Below, in pieces: positions 1 through 5,314 of a stretch of 5,314 bases of DNA. Each line of letters starts with the position of its first letter. The first letter of the stretch is position 1. Source of the stretch: Bacteriovoracaceae bacterium (GTDB taxonomy: Bacteria > Bdellovibrionota > Bacteriovoracia > Bacteriovoracales > Bacteriovoracaceae). The translations under genes were made by a program, and so were the position numbers. Where the stretch lies: positions 1 to 5,314 of the forward strand of contig JAKLJM010000181.1 of NCBI GenBank assembly GCA_023151145.1, written 5' to 3'. A model generated the notes under the pieces. It saw nothing but the letters and a program-made list of their open reading frames with translations. It had not been told where the DNA came from and did no database searches.

Positions 1-1176
1 GATAGAGAAAATGAAGGTGATTTTATTATGCTTGCAGATAAAATTAATCCTGAAGCTATTAACTTCATGGCAACAGTGGGAAGAGGTTTAATTTGTACTC
101 CGCTCTCTATTGATTACGCCAAAAAACTTGATCTCTATCCAATGGTTGGAAATAATTCTTCTCAACACGAGACGGCTTTTACGATTTCAATTGATGCTCG
201 CGAGGGAATTACCACTGGAATTTCAGCCTATGATCGGGCGTTAACAATTAAAAAGATGGTGCAACCAGAGACTTTACCAACAGATTTTGTTCGCCCTGGA
301 CATGTTTTTCCATTGATTGCAAAAGATGGAGGGGTACTTGAAAGAAGAGGACATACTGAGGCGACTATTGATTTTTGTCGTTTAGCAGACTCTGAACCTG
401 TCGGAGTTATTTGTGAGATTTTAAATTCCGATGGCACTATGGCACGAGGAGAGGATCTCTTTGCGTTGGCAAAAACGCATCAGCTAAAAATTTCAACAAT
501 TGAATTATTAGTTGATTACTTAGAAAAAAAGCTTGGGATTCGTGATGTTGCAGCAACATCTCTTCCTAAATATGCCCTGGAATCATTTGTGAATTTCCCT
601 ACCAAGTTTGGGGATTTTAATATTGCTCAATTCAGAAACTTTTCGACCCAAGAAGACCTTACGGTCATTGTTAAAGGGGAATTTTCTCAAGCGGATAATG
701 ATTCGGTTTTAGTACGTCTTCATTCAGAGTGTTTAACGGGAGATGTTTTTCAATCTTTTAGATGTGATTGTGGAGATCAATTACATTTTGCTTTAGAAGA
801 AATTGAAAAAAGAGGAAAAGGACTTATTTTTTATCTTCGCCAAGAGGGAAGAGGAATTGGTCTATCTAATAAACTCAAAGCATATGCCCTTCAAGATCAA
901 GGACATGACACAGTTGAAGCAAATTTAATTTTAGGTTTGCCAGCTGATGCCCGAGTTTATAATCAAGTGAAAGACGTTTTTGATTTTTTCCATATTAATA
1001 AAGTGGAGTTAATGACAAACAATCCGGATAAAATTAATGCAGTTAAGGGATTAGGAATTGAAGTTTTAAGATACCCAGTTAAATCGCGGATTAGAAAACA
1101 AAATCTAACTTATCTTTCAACTAAAGTAGAAAAAATGGGTCATCAAATTGATTTAGATAAAAATGAGAATGAATAA
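1..1176 (+). CDS. ribBA: Bifunctional riboflavin precursor enzyme RibBA: 3,4-dihydroxy-2-butanone 4-phosphate synthase / GTP cyclohydrolase II (5' partial)
   Basis: This cytoplasmic fusion enzyme feeds both branches of riboflavin synthesis: the N-terminal half converts ribulose 5-phosphate to 3,4-dihydroxy-2-butanone 4-phosphate and formate, and the C-terminal half opens GTP to the first pyrimidine intermediate. The reading frame is open from base 1 and already encodes DRENEGD, the acidic active-site loop of DHBP synthase, so the true start lies upstream, probably by about 30 codons; the ATG at 28 is internal. Numbering codons from base 1, the DHBP synthase half shows HETAF at 56, RPGH at 98 and GHTEA at 118. 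The cyclohydrolase half starts near 200 and keeps the three zinc cysteines C244, C255 and C257 (HSEC and RCDC), the RQEGRGIG nucleotide loop at 280 and the D316/R318 pair corresponding to the catalytic Asp/Arg of RibA. It ends with a TKxEKMGH tail like that of E. coli RibA. Both halves look intact, so I infer true bifunctionality. It is followed 13 bases later by ribH. Confidence 0.97.
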   Translation, partial: DRENEGDFIMLADKINPEAINFMATVGRGLICTPLSIDYAKKLDLYPMVGNNSSQHETAFTISIDAREGITTGISAYDRALTIKKMVQPETLPTDFVRPGHVFPLIAKDGGVLERRGHTEATIDFCRLADSEPVGVICEILNSDGTMARGEDLFALAKTHQLKISTIELLVDYLEKKLGIRDVAATSLPKYALESFVNFPTKFGDFNIAQFRNFSTQEDLTVIVKGEFSQADNDSVLVRLHSECLTGDVFQSFRCDCGDQLHFALEEIEKRGKGLIFYLRQEGRGIGLSNKLKAYALQDQGHDTVEANLILGLPADARVYNQVKDVFDFFHINKVELMTNNPDKINAVKGLGIEVLRYPVKSRIRKQNLTYLSTKVEKMGHQIDLDKNENE

Positions 1177-1178
1177 TT

Positions 1179-1183
1179 AGGAG
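1179..1183 (+). promoter_or_regulatory. Shine-Dalgarno site of ribH
   Basis: AGGAG sits 6 bases before the ribH ATG, in the 13-base gap after the ribBA stop. It supports the ATG at 1190 as the start and allows independent initiation within the shared transcript. Confidence 0.8.
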
Positions 1184-1189
1184 TAGAAT

Positions 1190-1654
1190 ATGAGTACTGG
1201 ACAGACAATTATTGGAAGCCATGATGCCGCTGGATTAAAGTTTGGTATCGTGGTTGCAAAATTTAATGATTTAATTACTGAACGTTTACTTGCCGGTGCA
1301 AAAGGCACTTTGGAGCAAGCTGGCGCAGAGAAGATCGATATTGTTTGGGTCCCTGGAGCCTTTGAAATTCCATTAGCAGCTTTAAAGATGGCCCAGTCAA
1401 AAAAATATGATGGGATAGTTTGTTTAGGTGCAGTAATCAGAGGATCAACTACTCATTACGATTACGTTTGCAATGAAGCAGTGAAAGGAATTAGCCATGT
1501 TGGCCTACAAACTGGTGTACCTGCTAGTTTTGGAGTTTTAACGGTGGAAAACTTAGAACAAGCCTTCGAAAGAGCAGGATCGAAACTAGGAAATAAAGGT
1601 TCTGAAGCAGCTATGGCCACACTAGAAATGGTGAATGTCCTTAAAAAAATTTAA
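1190..1654 (+). CDS. ribH: 6,7-dimethyl-8-ribityllumazine synthase (lumazine synthase)
   Basis: RibH condenses 5-amino-6-ribitylaminouracil with the four-carbon phosphate made by RibBA to give 6,7-dimethyl-8-ribityllumazine, the penultimate step to riboflavin; family members assemble as pentamers or 60-subunit capsids. The 154-residue length is normal. Visible family signatures are FN at 25-26, the phosphate/substrate strand VPGAFEIP at 54-61, the loop LGAVIRGSTTHYDYVCNEA from 79 with the presumed proton-transfer histidine H89, and FGVLT at 114 followed by EQAFERAG with R128, the usual phosphate-contact arginine. The start is fixed by AGGAG six bases upstream. The gene directly follows ribBA, as in many riboflavin operons; nusB, a frequent downstream neighbour of ribH, is absent here and the opposite-strand coaE follows instead. 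Its TAA overlaps the coaE stop codon tail to tail by four bases. Confidence 0.98.
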   Translation: MSTGQTIIGSHDAAGLKFGIVVAKFNDLITERLLAGAKGTLEQAGAEKIDIVWVPGAFEIPLAALKMAQSKKYDGIVCLGAVIRGSTTHYDYVCNEAVKGISHVGLQTGVPASFGVLTVENLEQAFERAGSKLGNKGSEAAMATLEMVNVLKKI

Positions 1655-1674
1655 AAGCAATTTTTGATAAATTG
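1643..1674 (-). terminator. Possible weak terminator of the mazG-coaE transcript
   Basis: Read on the minus strand, CAATTT (1674-1669) can pair with AAATTG (1663-1658) across a five-base loop. It is followed by C, four T, three A and then seven T (1649-1643). The stem has only one G:C pair and the T-tract is interrupted, so this is a weak candidate. It covers the last codons of coaE and the 3' end of ribH. The stronger hairpin next to it has no T-tract in this direction. Confidence 0.3.
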
Positions 1675-2301
1675 ATTAACGGCTATCTTTAAATCATCGA
1701 TAGAACCTTGGTTCTCGATGACAATCTTAGATAGCCGTTTTTTTTCTTCGATAGGTATCTGCTCTTTTAAAATGGACTCCGCTAACTCTCGGTCAATTTG
1801 ATCCCGTTTCATCAGTCTTTCTAATTGAGTTTCTTGTGGCAAGTAAACACAAACACTCAAATCAACAAGCTGATCTAATTTTTTTTCAAACAATAGAGGA
1901 ACATCATAGATTATGACTTGAGGTGAATTGAATTCATTAAAAGCCATTTTAAATTGCTGAGGTATACGTTGGTAAATAAAGTTTTCAACTTGAGTTTTGA
2001 TTTCTGATTTTTCAAATACTAATTTTCGAAGAGATTTAAAGTTAATACTCAAATCTTGATTTAAGCATTCAGGGAAATGGTTTTTGATAAAATCTTTCGC
2101 CTCTTGGGTGGCATAGATGTTTTTCACTAATTGATCAGCATTAATGACGGCAAAACCACTCTCGGCAAGTAGCTTGGCAACTGTTGATTTTCCAGTGGCA
2201 ATTCCACCAGTAAGTCCAATGACCGGAATCGGTAATTGATAGAGTCTAGCCTCTGGAGATTTAGAAATAAAATGAGATTTTAGTACTAATGTATTACTCA
2301 T
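1651..2301 (-). CDS. coaE: Dephospho-CoA kinase
   Basis: CoaE phosphorylates the ribose 3'-hydroxyl of dephospho-CoA with ATP, the final step of coenzyme A synthesis, in the cytoplasm. In the 216-residue form chosen here the Walker A motif GLTGGIATGKST spans 29-40, NADQLV with the presumed catalytic D56 follows, then VPLLFE at 134-139 (dephospho-CoA-binding region) and the lid segment ETQLERLMKRD at 157-167. The frame is open upstream to another ATG at 2343, but I chose the ATG at 2301-2299 because it forms a TAATG overlap with the mazG stop, typical of translational coupling; no clear Shine-Dalgarno is seen for either. Even so there are about 28 residues before the P-loop, against about 6 in E. 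coli. The usual HP pair after the Walker region appears as Y110-Q111, and the usual AD before the C-terminal VI-N-G motif appears as SK, so this is a divergent member. The 3' end carries the opposite-strand terminator. Confidence 0.93.
   Translation of the reverse strand: MSNTLVLKSHFISKSPEARLYQLPIPVIGLTGGIATGKSTVAKLLAESGFAVINADQLVKNIYATQEAKDFIKNHFPECLNQDLSINFKSLRKLVFEKSEIKTQVENFIYQRIPQQFKMAFNEFNSPQVIIYDVPLLFEKKLDQLVDLSVCVYLPQETQLERLMKRDQIDRELAESILKEQIPIEEKKRLSKIVIENQGSIDDLKIAVNQFIKNCF
1678..1745 (+). terminator. Compound intrinsic terminator of the riboflavin operon, embedded in the coaE coding region
   Basis: The outer arms AACGGCTATCT (1678-1688) and AGATAGCCGTT (1729-1739) are perfect 11-base inverted repeats. 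Inside them CATCGA (1695-1700) pairs with TCGATG (1715-1720), and GAAC (1703-1706) pairs with GTTC (1711-1714) around a CTTG loop. The right arm runs into eight consecutive T (1738-1745). The hairpin begins 24 bases after the ribH stop, as expected for a rho-independent terminator of ribBA-ribH. The whole structure lies antisense to codons of the coaE C-terminus, so it must satisfy protein coding on the other strand. Structure and position are seen directly; termination activity is inferred. Confidence 0.75.
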
Positions 2302-3116
2302 TATTTCATTTTGGTTTTTTCTAAATGTTTTGCCAAGTTCCAATATTCGTCCATTTGAGTTTGATTCATATTTTCTAGAATCGCCCCTTTTTCTAGCATG
2401 AGATCTTCCATTTGATTAAAACGGCGAATGAATTTTTTATTGGCATCGCGAAGAGCATCCTCTGGATCTATGTCGAGATGTCTTGCCAATTGGGCCATGG
2501 AGAAAAGCAGATCTCCAAGCTCTTCTTTTACTCGTTGTTTATTGGGAGTGGTTGGACTTAGTTCTTCTTTTAGTTCTTGCCATTCTTCTTCAACTTTATA
2601 GGCCACTTGAGAATAGCTATCCCAATCGAATTTAATATCATTAGTTTTTTTGCCAATTTTTACCGACGAACTTAAGGCAGGCATATTGAGGTAATTGGCA
2701 GTAATGCGGTGATGAGTTTTTTTAGCATCATCTTTTGCTTTTTCTTCTTCTTTGATACTTGCCCAGTTTCGTAAGACGTCTTCAGCATTAAGAGTGCTGT
2801 CCTTTTTTTCAAAGACGTGCGGGTGACGTCGAATCATTTTTTCTGTTAGCTGATGGGCCACAGATTCTAAATCATAAGCCTTTCTCTCTGAGGCTATTTG
2901 CGCATGAAGAACGACCTGTAAGAGAACATCCCCAATTTCTTCTTCCATTTCTTTATCTGAGTTATTTTCAACGGCCTGCATGAATTCATAGGATTCTTCG
3001 ATAAGATATTTTAATAATGTTTGATGATTTTGCTTTAGATCCCATGGGCAACCGTCAACAGGGTCTCTTAGGGCGCGAATTACATTCACTAATTTCGTCA
3101 TGTTTGGCATATTCAT
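2301..3116 (-). CDS. mazG: Nucleoside triphosphate pyrophosphohydrolase MazG
   Basis: MazG hydrolyses canonical and aberrant (d)NTPs to the monophosphate and pyrophosphate, cleaning the nucleotide pool; in E. coli it also modulates ppGpp-linked stress responses. The 271-residue product is the two-domain form close to E. coli length. The first all-alpha domain shows CPWD at 23-26, metal-binding E40-E41-xx-E44 and E60-xx-D63, and RRHPHVF at 96-102. The second repeats the pattern with E177-E178-xx-E181 and E199-xx-D202, followed by ARHL and NEKF/RRF-like helices (ANKKFIRRF near 226). All expected acidic ligands are present in both domains. The start at 3116 is preceded at 8 bases by AGAGG. It is the first gene of a two-gene minus-strand unit with coaE and is divergent from ybeY, with only 39 bases between the start codons. 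No toxin-antitoxin genes of the mazEF type are next to it in this window. Confidence 0.96.
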   Translation of the reverse strand: MNMPNMTKLVNVIRALRDPVDGCPWDLKQNHQTLLKYLIEESYEFMQAVENNSDKEMEEEIGDVLLQVVLHAQIASERKAYDLESVAHQLTEKMIRRHPHVFEKKDSTLNAEDVLRNWASIKEEEKAKDDAKKTHHRITANYLNMPALSSSVKIGKKTNDIKFDWDSYSQVAYKVEEEWQELKEELSPTTPNKQRVKEELGDLLFSMAQLARHLDIDPEDALRDANKKFIRRFNQMEDLMLEKGAILENMNQTQMDEYWNLAKHLEKTKMK

Positions 3117-3155
3117 AGTTGAAGCCTCTGGTGTTTTTTGTTAACGTTTTGATGC
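3117..3155. promoter_or_regulatory. 39-base divergent intergenic region between mazG and ybeY
   Basis: This is the only non-coding gap of any size in the window. It must either contain or abut promoters for both directions. On the minus strand it holds AGAGG (3129-3125), a plausible ribosome binding site for mazG. On the plus strand TTGAAG (3119-3124) and TAACGT (3142-3147) stand 17 bases apart and loosely resemble -35/-10 elements, but the -10 match is poor. There is no purine-rich ribosome binding site before the ybeY ATG. At least one promoter probably extends into a neighbouring coding region. Confidence 0.4.
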
Positions 3156-3692
3156 ATGAAATTTAAGATAATCTTATTCGATACTGGTATAAAAAAAGAA
3201 AGCTGTAAAGCACTAGAAAAGTGTCTTCCTGAAGTGCAGCTTATTTTTGGCCAATTTCTTAAAAAATCCACTCAATTCTCCAAAGTAAAACTGGGTTCAC
3301 GGGAAGTGATTTTAAATCTTACCCTTTGTGGCAAAACTAAGATTCAAAGAATCAACCGTGAGTTTCGAAAAAAAGATAAACCAACAGACGTCTTAACTTT
3401 TCCCTTATTTGCATCGTTACGAAGTGATGAAATCAAGAAATTTAAGTTAGATCCTATGATGTTTGGTCCTGAAGTGCTCTTAGGTGATGTGCTTATTTGT
3501 AAAGAAGTAGCTAAAAGACAAGCCTTGGAATTCGACATTTCCTATCGCGATGAACTTTTACATCTACTTTGTCATGGATTTTTGCATGTCCTGGGATATG
3601 ATCATGAACGTTCGGCAAAAGAAGAAATAATCATGCAGCAACTTGAAGACATGTTGGTGGCCGAATTATCTAAAAAATTTAAAAGGAAATGA
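3156..3692 (+). CDS. ybeY: Endoribonuclease / rRNA maturation factor YbeY
   Basis: YbeY is a metal-dependent single-strand endoribonuclease needed for 16S rRNA 3' end maturation and ribosome quality control. The 178-residue product carries the UPF0054 signature HGFLHVLGYDH at 140-150, whose three histidines H140, H144 and H150 coordinate the zinc ion. It also has the upstream INREFRKKDKPTDVLTFP block (about 66-83) and LGDVLIC at 109-115. The segment between the last two blocks is about 25 residues. The start is forced: an in-frame TGA ends at 3152, and the next in-frame ATG is too far inside (M101). No Shine-Dalgarno precedes the ATG, unlike most genes here. It leads a plus-strand operon with prfB 2 bases downstream, so two translation-related genes are co-transcribed. 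phoH, which often precedes ybeY, is not present. Confidence 0.95.
   Translation: MKFKIILFDTGIKKESCKALEKCLPEVQLIFGQFLKKSTQFSKVKLGSREVILNLTLCGKTKIQRINREFRKKDKPTDVLTFPLFASLRSDEIKKFKLDPMMFGPEVLLGDVLICKEVAKRQALEFDISYRDELLHLLCHGFLHVLGYDHERSAKEEIIMQQLEDMLVAELSKKFKRK
3683..3687 (+). promoter_or_regulatory. Shine-Dalgarno site of prfB
   Basis: AAGGA lies 7 bases before the ATG at 3695, within the last codons of ybeY. It decides the prfB start, which is otherwise easily missed because the opening frame runs only 30 codons before a TGA. Confidence 0.7.
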
Positions 3693-3694
3693 AA

Positions 3695-4832
3695 ATGCAA
3701 GAATCATTAAAAATACAATTGAGCGAAAAAAGATCAGATTTAAAGAATTATGATGAAAAGTTAGACCTTTTGAGGAGGTCTCTTTGAAATCGAGAGAAAA
3801 TCTCAACGTTTAGAAGAAATTAAAACGATCGAAGGAATGGAGGGCTTTTGGGATGATGCTGAAAGCGCCGCCAAGATTCAAAAAGAAAAATCAATATTAG
3901 ATGAAGTTGTTAACACCTATAATAGACTACGCCAATTAAAAGACGATTTTGATGTCTTAATCGATTTTGCTTTTAACGAAGATGATGAAGGCTCTGCGGT
4001 TGAAGCGCTAGAGATGTATACAGAGTTTTTAAAAGAATTTCAGTTGGCCGAACAAAAAGTTTTACTTTCAAAAGAAGAAGATCCCAACAATGCGATTGTG
4101 ACTATTAATGCTGGAGCTGGTGGAACTGAATCCTGTGACTGGGCATTGATGCTTTTAAGAATGATCATTCGCTGGTCAGAGTCTAAGAAATTTAAAGTCC
4201 AAATTCTAGATACTCAAGAAGGGGATTCTGCTGGAATCAAGTCGGCAACCTTAACGGTCATGGGTCCTTATGCCTATGGTTTATTGAAGTCTGAATCAGG
4301 GGTTCATCGTTTAGTTCGGTTATCACCATTTGATTCTGCTGGAAGAAGGCACACTTCTTTTGCTTCCATTTATGTAACTCCAGAGATTGATGACACTATT
4401 GAAATCGAAATTTTAGATAAAGATATTAGGATAGATGTTTACCGCGCTGGAGGTTCCGGAGGTCAGGGAGTTAACACGACTGACTCTGCTGTACGCATTA
4501 CACACTTTCCAACGAATATTGTAGTTACTTGTCAGAATGAACGTTCACAGTTGCAAAACAAAGCACAAGCCATGAAAGTTTTGCGTTCAAAACTTTATGA
4601 AGTTGAAATGGAGAAAAGAAGGGCCATTGAAGCTCAAGCTGAAGCCAATAAAATGGATATTGCATGGGGAGCGCAAATTCGATCATATGTTCTCCATCCT
4701 TATAAAATGGTTAACGATCATCGCACTGAACTTAAAGTATCTAATGCAGAAAAAGTTTTAGATGGAGATCTCGATGAGTTTATGGATGCTTATTTGAGAT
4801 GGCAGGTAGAAAGTGCTAACCAAAAAACTTAA
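3695..4832 (+). CDS. prfB: Peptide chain release factor 2 (RF2), expressed by programmed +1 frameshift
   Basis: RF2 reads UGA and UAA stop codons on the ribosome and triggers peptide release. The gene starts at ATG 3695 and is open for 30 codons to TGA 3785-3787; skipping T3785 joins 3695-3784 to 3786-4832 and gives 378 residues (E. coli RF2 has 365). The N-terminal residues from the first frame and the next 17 after the shift (through RLEEI) resemble the first helices of other RF2 proteins, so the shift is needed for a complete protein. The stop-recognition tripeptide SPF is at 210-212, which marks RF2 rather than RF1. The catalytic GGQ is at 255-257, in YRAGGSGGQGVN followed by the conserved SAVRITH block; both sit five residues beyond their E. 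coli positions. The ATG at 3837 is internal and would lose 47 residues. It follows ybeY by 2 bases and overlaps the next gene by 20. Confidence 0.97.
3773..3787 (+). promoter_or_regulatory. RF2 autoregulatory +1 programmed frameshift site
   Basis: In frame 0 the codons are AGG AGG TCT CTT TGA. AGGAGG (3773-3778) is an internal Shine-Dalgarno-like sequence placed three bases before the slippery CTT (3782-3784), followed by the UGA stop (3785-3787). This is the same geometry as the E. coli prfB site (AGGGGG, three bases, CUU, UGA). When RF2 is scarce, UGA is read slowly and the Leu tRNA slips from CUU to UUU, continuing with GAA. High RF2 terminates at codon 31, giving negative feedback. The mechanism is established for the family; the sequence match here is direct. 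Confidence 0.96.
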
Positions 4833-5314
4833 AGAAACTTTTAAAATTATTTTTAAAAATGATGAGACGATTAAGATCTCATTGGCAGTAGTTCTAGGCC
4901 TTGGATTTTCGGTTGCCGTTATTTTGTCGACCATTGGAATTATGGATGGTTTTGTTTCAACTTTAAAAACGGGTCTGCAACGCACGAATGGTGATATGAC
5001 TTTGACTTTTCGTCGAGGGTTTTTTGAATATGATCAAACTATGCAAGATCGTTTTTTAAGTGCCGGTATTACTGAAATTGCAGAAGTTGTTCAAACTGAA
5101 AGTTTTTTAATTAAACAATCAGAAAATGAATCAGATCGTGAAGCCAAAGGTGTTTTAGCTCGTGGAGTTGACACTAAGATATTTGGTCGTGTTGTTGGTA
5201 TGGATTTAAAAGTTCAAGAGCACGAAATTGTCATTGGCTCTCAATTAGCACAGTTGTTAAAGCTTAAGGTGGGCGATGAAGTTGTCTTGACGATGGCCAA
5301 AGGAAATAGTGAAG
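4813..5314 (+). CDS. LolC/LolE-family lipoprotein-releasing ABC transporter permease, N-terminal part (3' partial)
   Basis: An open frame of 167 complete codons runs off the right edge. It begins with a basic cytoplasmic stretch (LTKKLKETFK), then a hydrophobic segment at about 22-44 (SLAVVLGLGFSVAVILSTIGIM) followed by DGF, matching the first membrane helix and the MNGF-like motif of LolC/LolE. The rest looks like the periplasmic core domain of FtsX/MacB-type permeases, including GVLARGVDTKIF and the strand-helix pattern IVIGSQLAQLLKLKVGDEVVLT. Such proteins, with the LolD ATPase, extract lipoproteins from the inner membrane. No ATG precedes the membrane helix. GTG 4813 is the first possible start after an in-frame TAG at 4807-4809, and AGG at 4804-4806 is a modest ribosome binding site. 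This start overlaps prfB by 20 bases, implying translational coupling. Whether it is LolC, LolE or a fused LolCE-type single protein cannot be told from this fragment. Confidence 0.85.
   Translation, partial: MLTKKLKETFKIIFKNDETIKISLAVVLGLGFSVAVILSTIGIMDGFVSTLKTGLQRTNGDMTLTFRRGFFEYDQTMQDRFLSAGITEIAEVVQTESFLIKQSENESDREAKGVLARGVDTKIFGRVVGMDLKVQEHEIVIGSQLAQLLKLKVGDEVVLTMAKGNSE

Noticed and set aside
228..437. 69-codon minus-strand open frame inside ribBA
   Set aside because: It is antisense to the strongly conserved DHBP synthase domain, has no ribosome binding site I can see and resembles no family.
2302..2343. Longer coaE starting at the ATG at 2343
   Set aside because: It would add 14 residues inside the mazG 3' end to an already extended N-terminus. 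The TAATG junction at 2301 is a better start, although initiation at 2343 cannot be fully excluded.
3131..3150. GTTAAC and AACGTT palindromes in the mazG-ybeY spacer as an operator
   Set aside because: They are six-base, AT-rich and overlapping, with no extended symmetry or second copy, so chance is sufficient.
3344..3538. 64-codon minus-strand open frame inside ybeY
   Set aside because: It is a shadow of the conserved YbeY coding frame, with no recognisable motif.
3784..3813. TTG start five bases after AGGAGG in the third frame, encoding a nine-residue peptide
   Set aside because: The AGGAGG is fully explained as the RF2 frameshift stimulator, and a nine-codon TTG-initiated peptide has no other support.
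3695..3836. prfB as a broken gene (nonsense mutation or sequencing frameshift)
   Set aside because: The AGGAGG, three-base spacer, CTT and TGA arrangement is the known regulated RF2 site, and the rest of the protein is intact with SPF and GGQ.
4758..4985. 75-codon minus-strand open frame across the prfB-permease junction
   Set aside because: It is antisense to two well-supported genes, and its composition only mirrors the complementary strand.

Overview
The window reads as an ordinary, densely packed chromosomal segment of an AT-rich Gram-negative bacterium. AT-rich codons (TTA, AAA, AGA, ATT) dominate every gene. A LolC/LolE-type lipoprotein-release permease at the right edge implies an outer membrane. 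AT richness plus the order prfB then a lol-type permease would suit a Bdellovibrionota (Bacteriovorax-like) or related deltaproteobacterium-like lineage; this is an inference, not shown by the sequence. I see no mobile element, CRISPR array, tRNA or rRNA, and no gene-free stretch longer than about 40 bases.

Layout. (1) Positions 1-1654, plus strand: the 3' part of a riboflavin operon, with ribBA (5' end outside the window) followed 13 bases later by ribH. RibBA makes both riboflavin precursors (the four-carbon unit from ribulose 5-phosphate and the pyrimidine from GTP), and RibH joins the four-carbon unit to the processed pyrimidine. (2) Positions 1651-3116, minus strand: mazG then coaE, coupled through a TAATG stop/start overlap. 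MazG removes unwanted nucleoside triphosphates and CoaE performs the last step of coenzyme A synthesis. (3) Positions 3156-5314, plus strand: ybeY, prfB and the start of a lolC/lolE-like permease gene, with gaps of 2 and -20 bases. This is a ribosome maturation / translation termination / envelope biogenesis operon that runs off the right edge.

Three non-routine points deserve attention. prfB is split by a TGA at codon 31 and contains a textbook RF2 autoregulatory +1 frameshift site, so the real protein is 378 residues rather than the 331 of the uninterrupted reading frame. The riboflavin and mazG-coaE operons converge with overlapping stop codons, and a long compound hairpin followed by a T-tract, apparently the riboflavin operon terminator, lies inside the coaE coding sequence on the opposite strand. 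The last gene has no ATG start and most likely begins at a GTG inside prfB. I found no evidence of a previously undescribed system; the genes are all recognisable housekeeping families.
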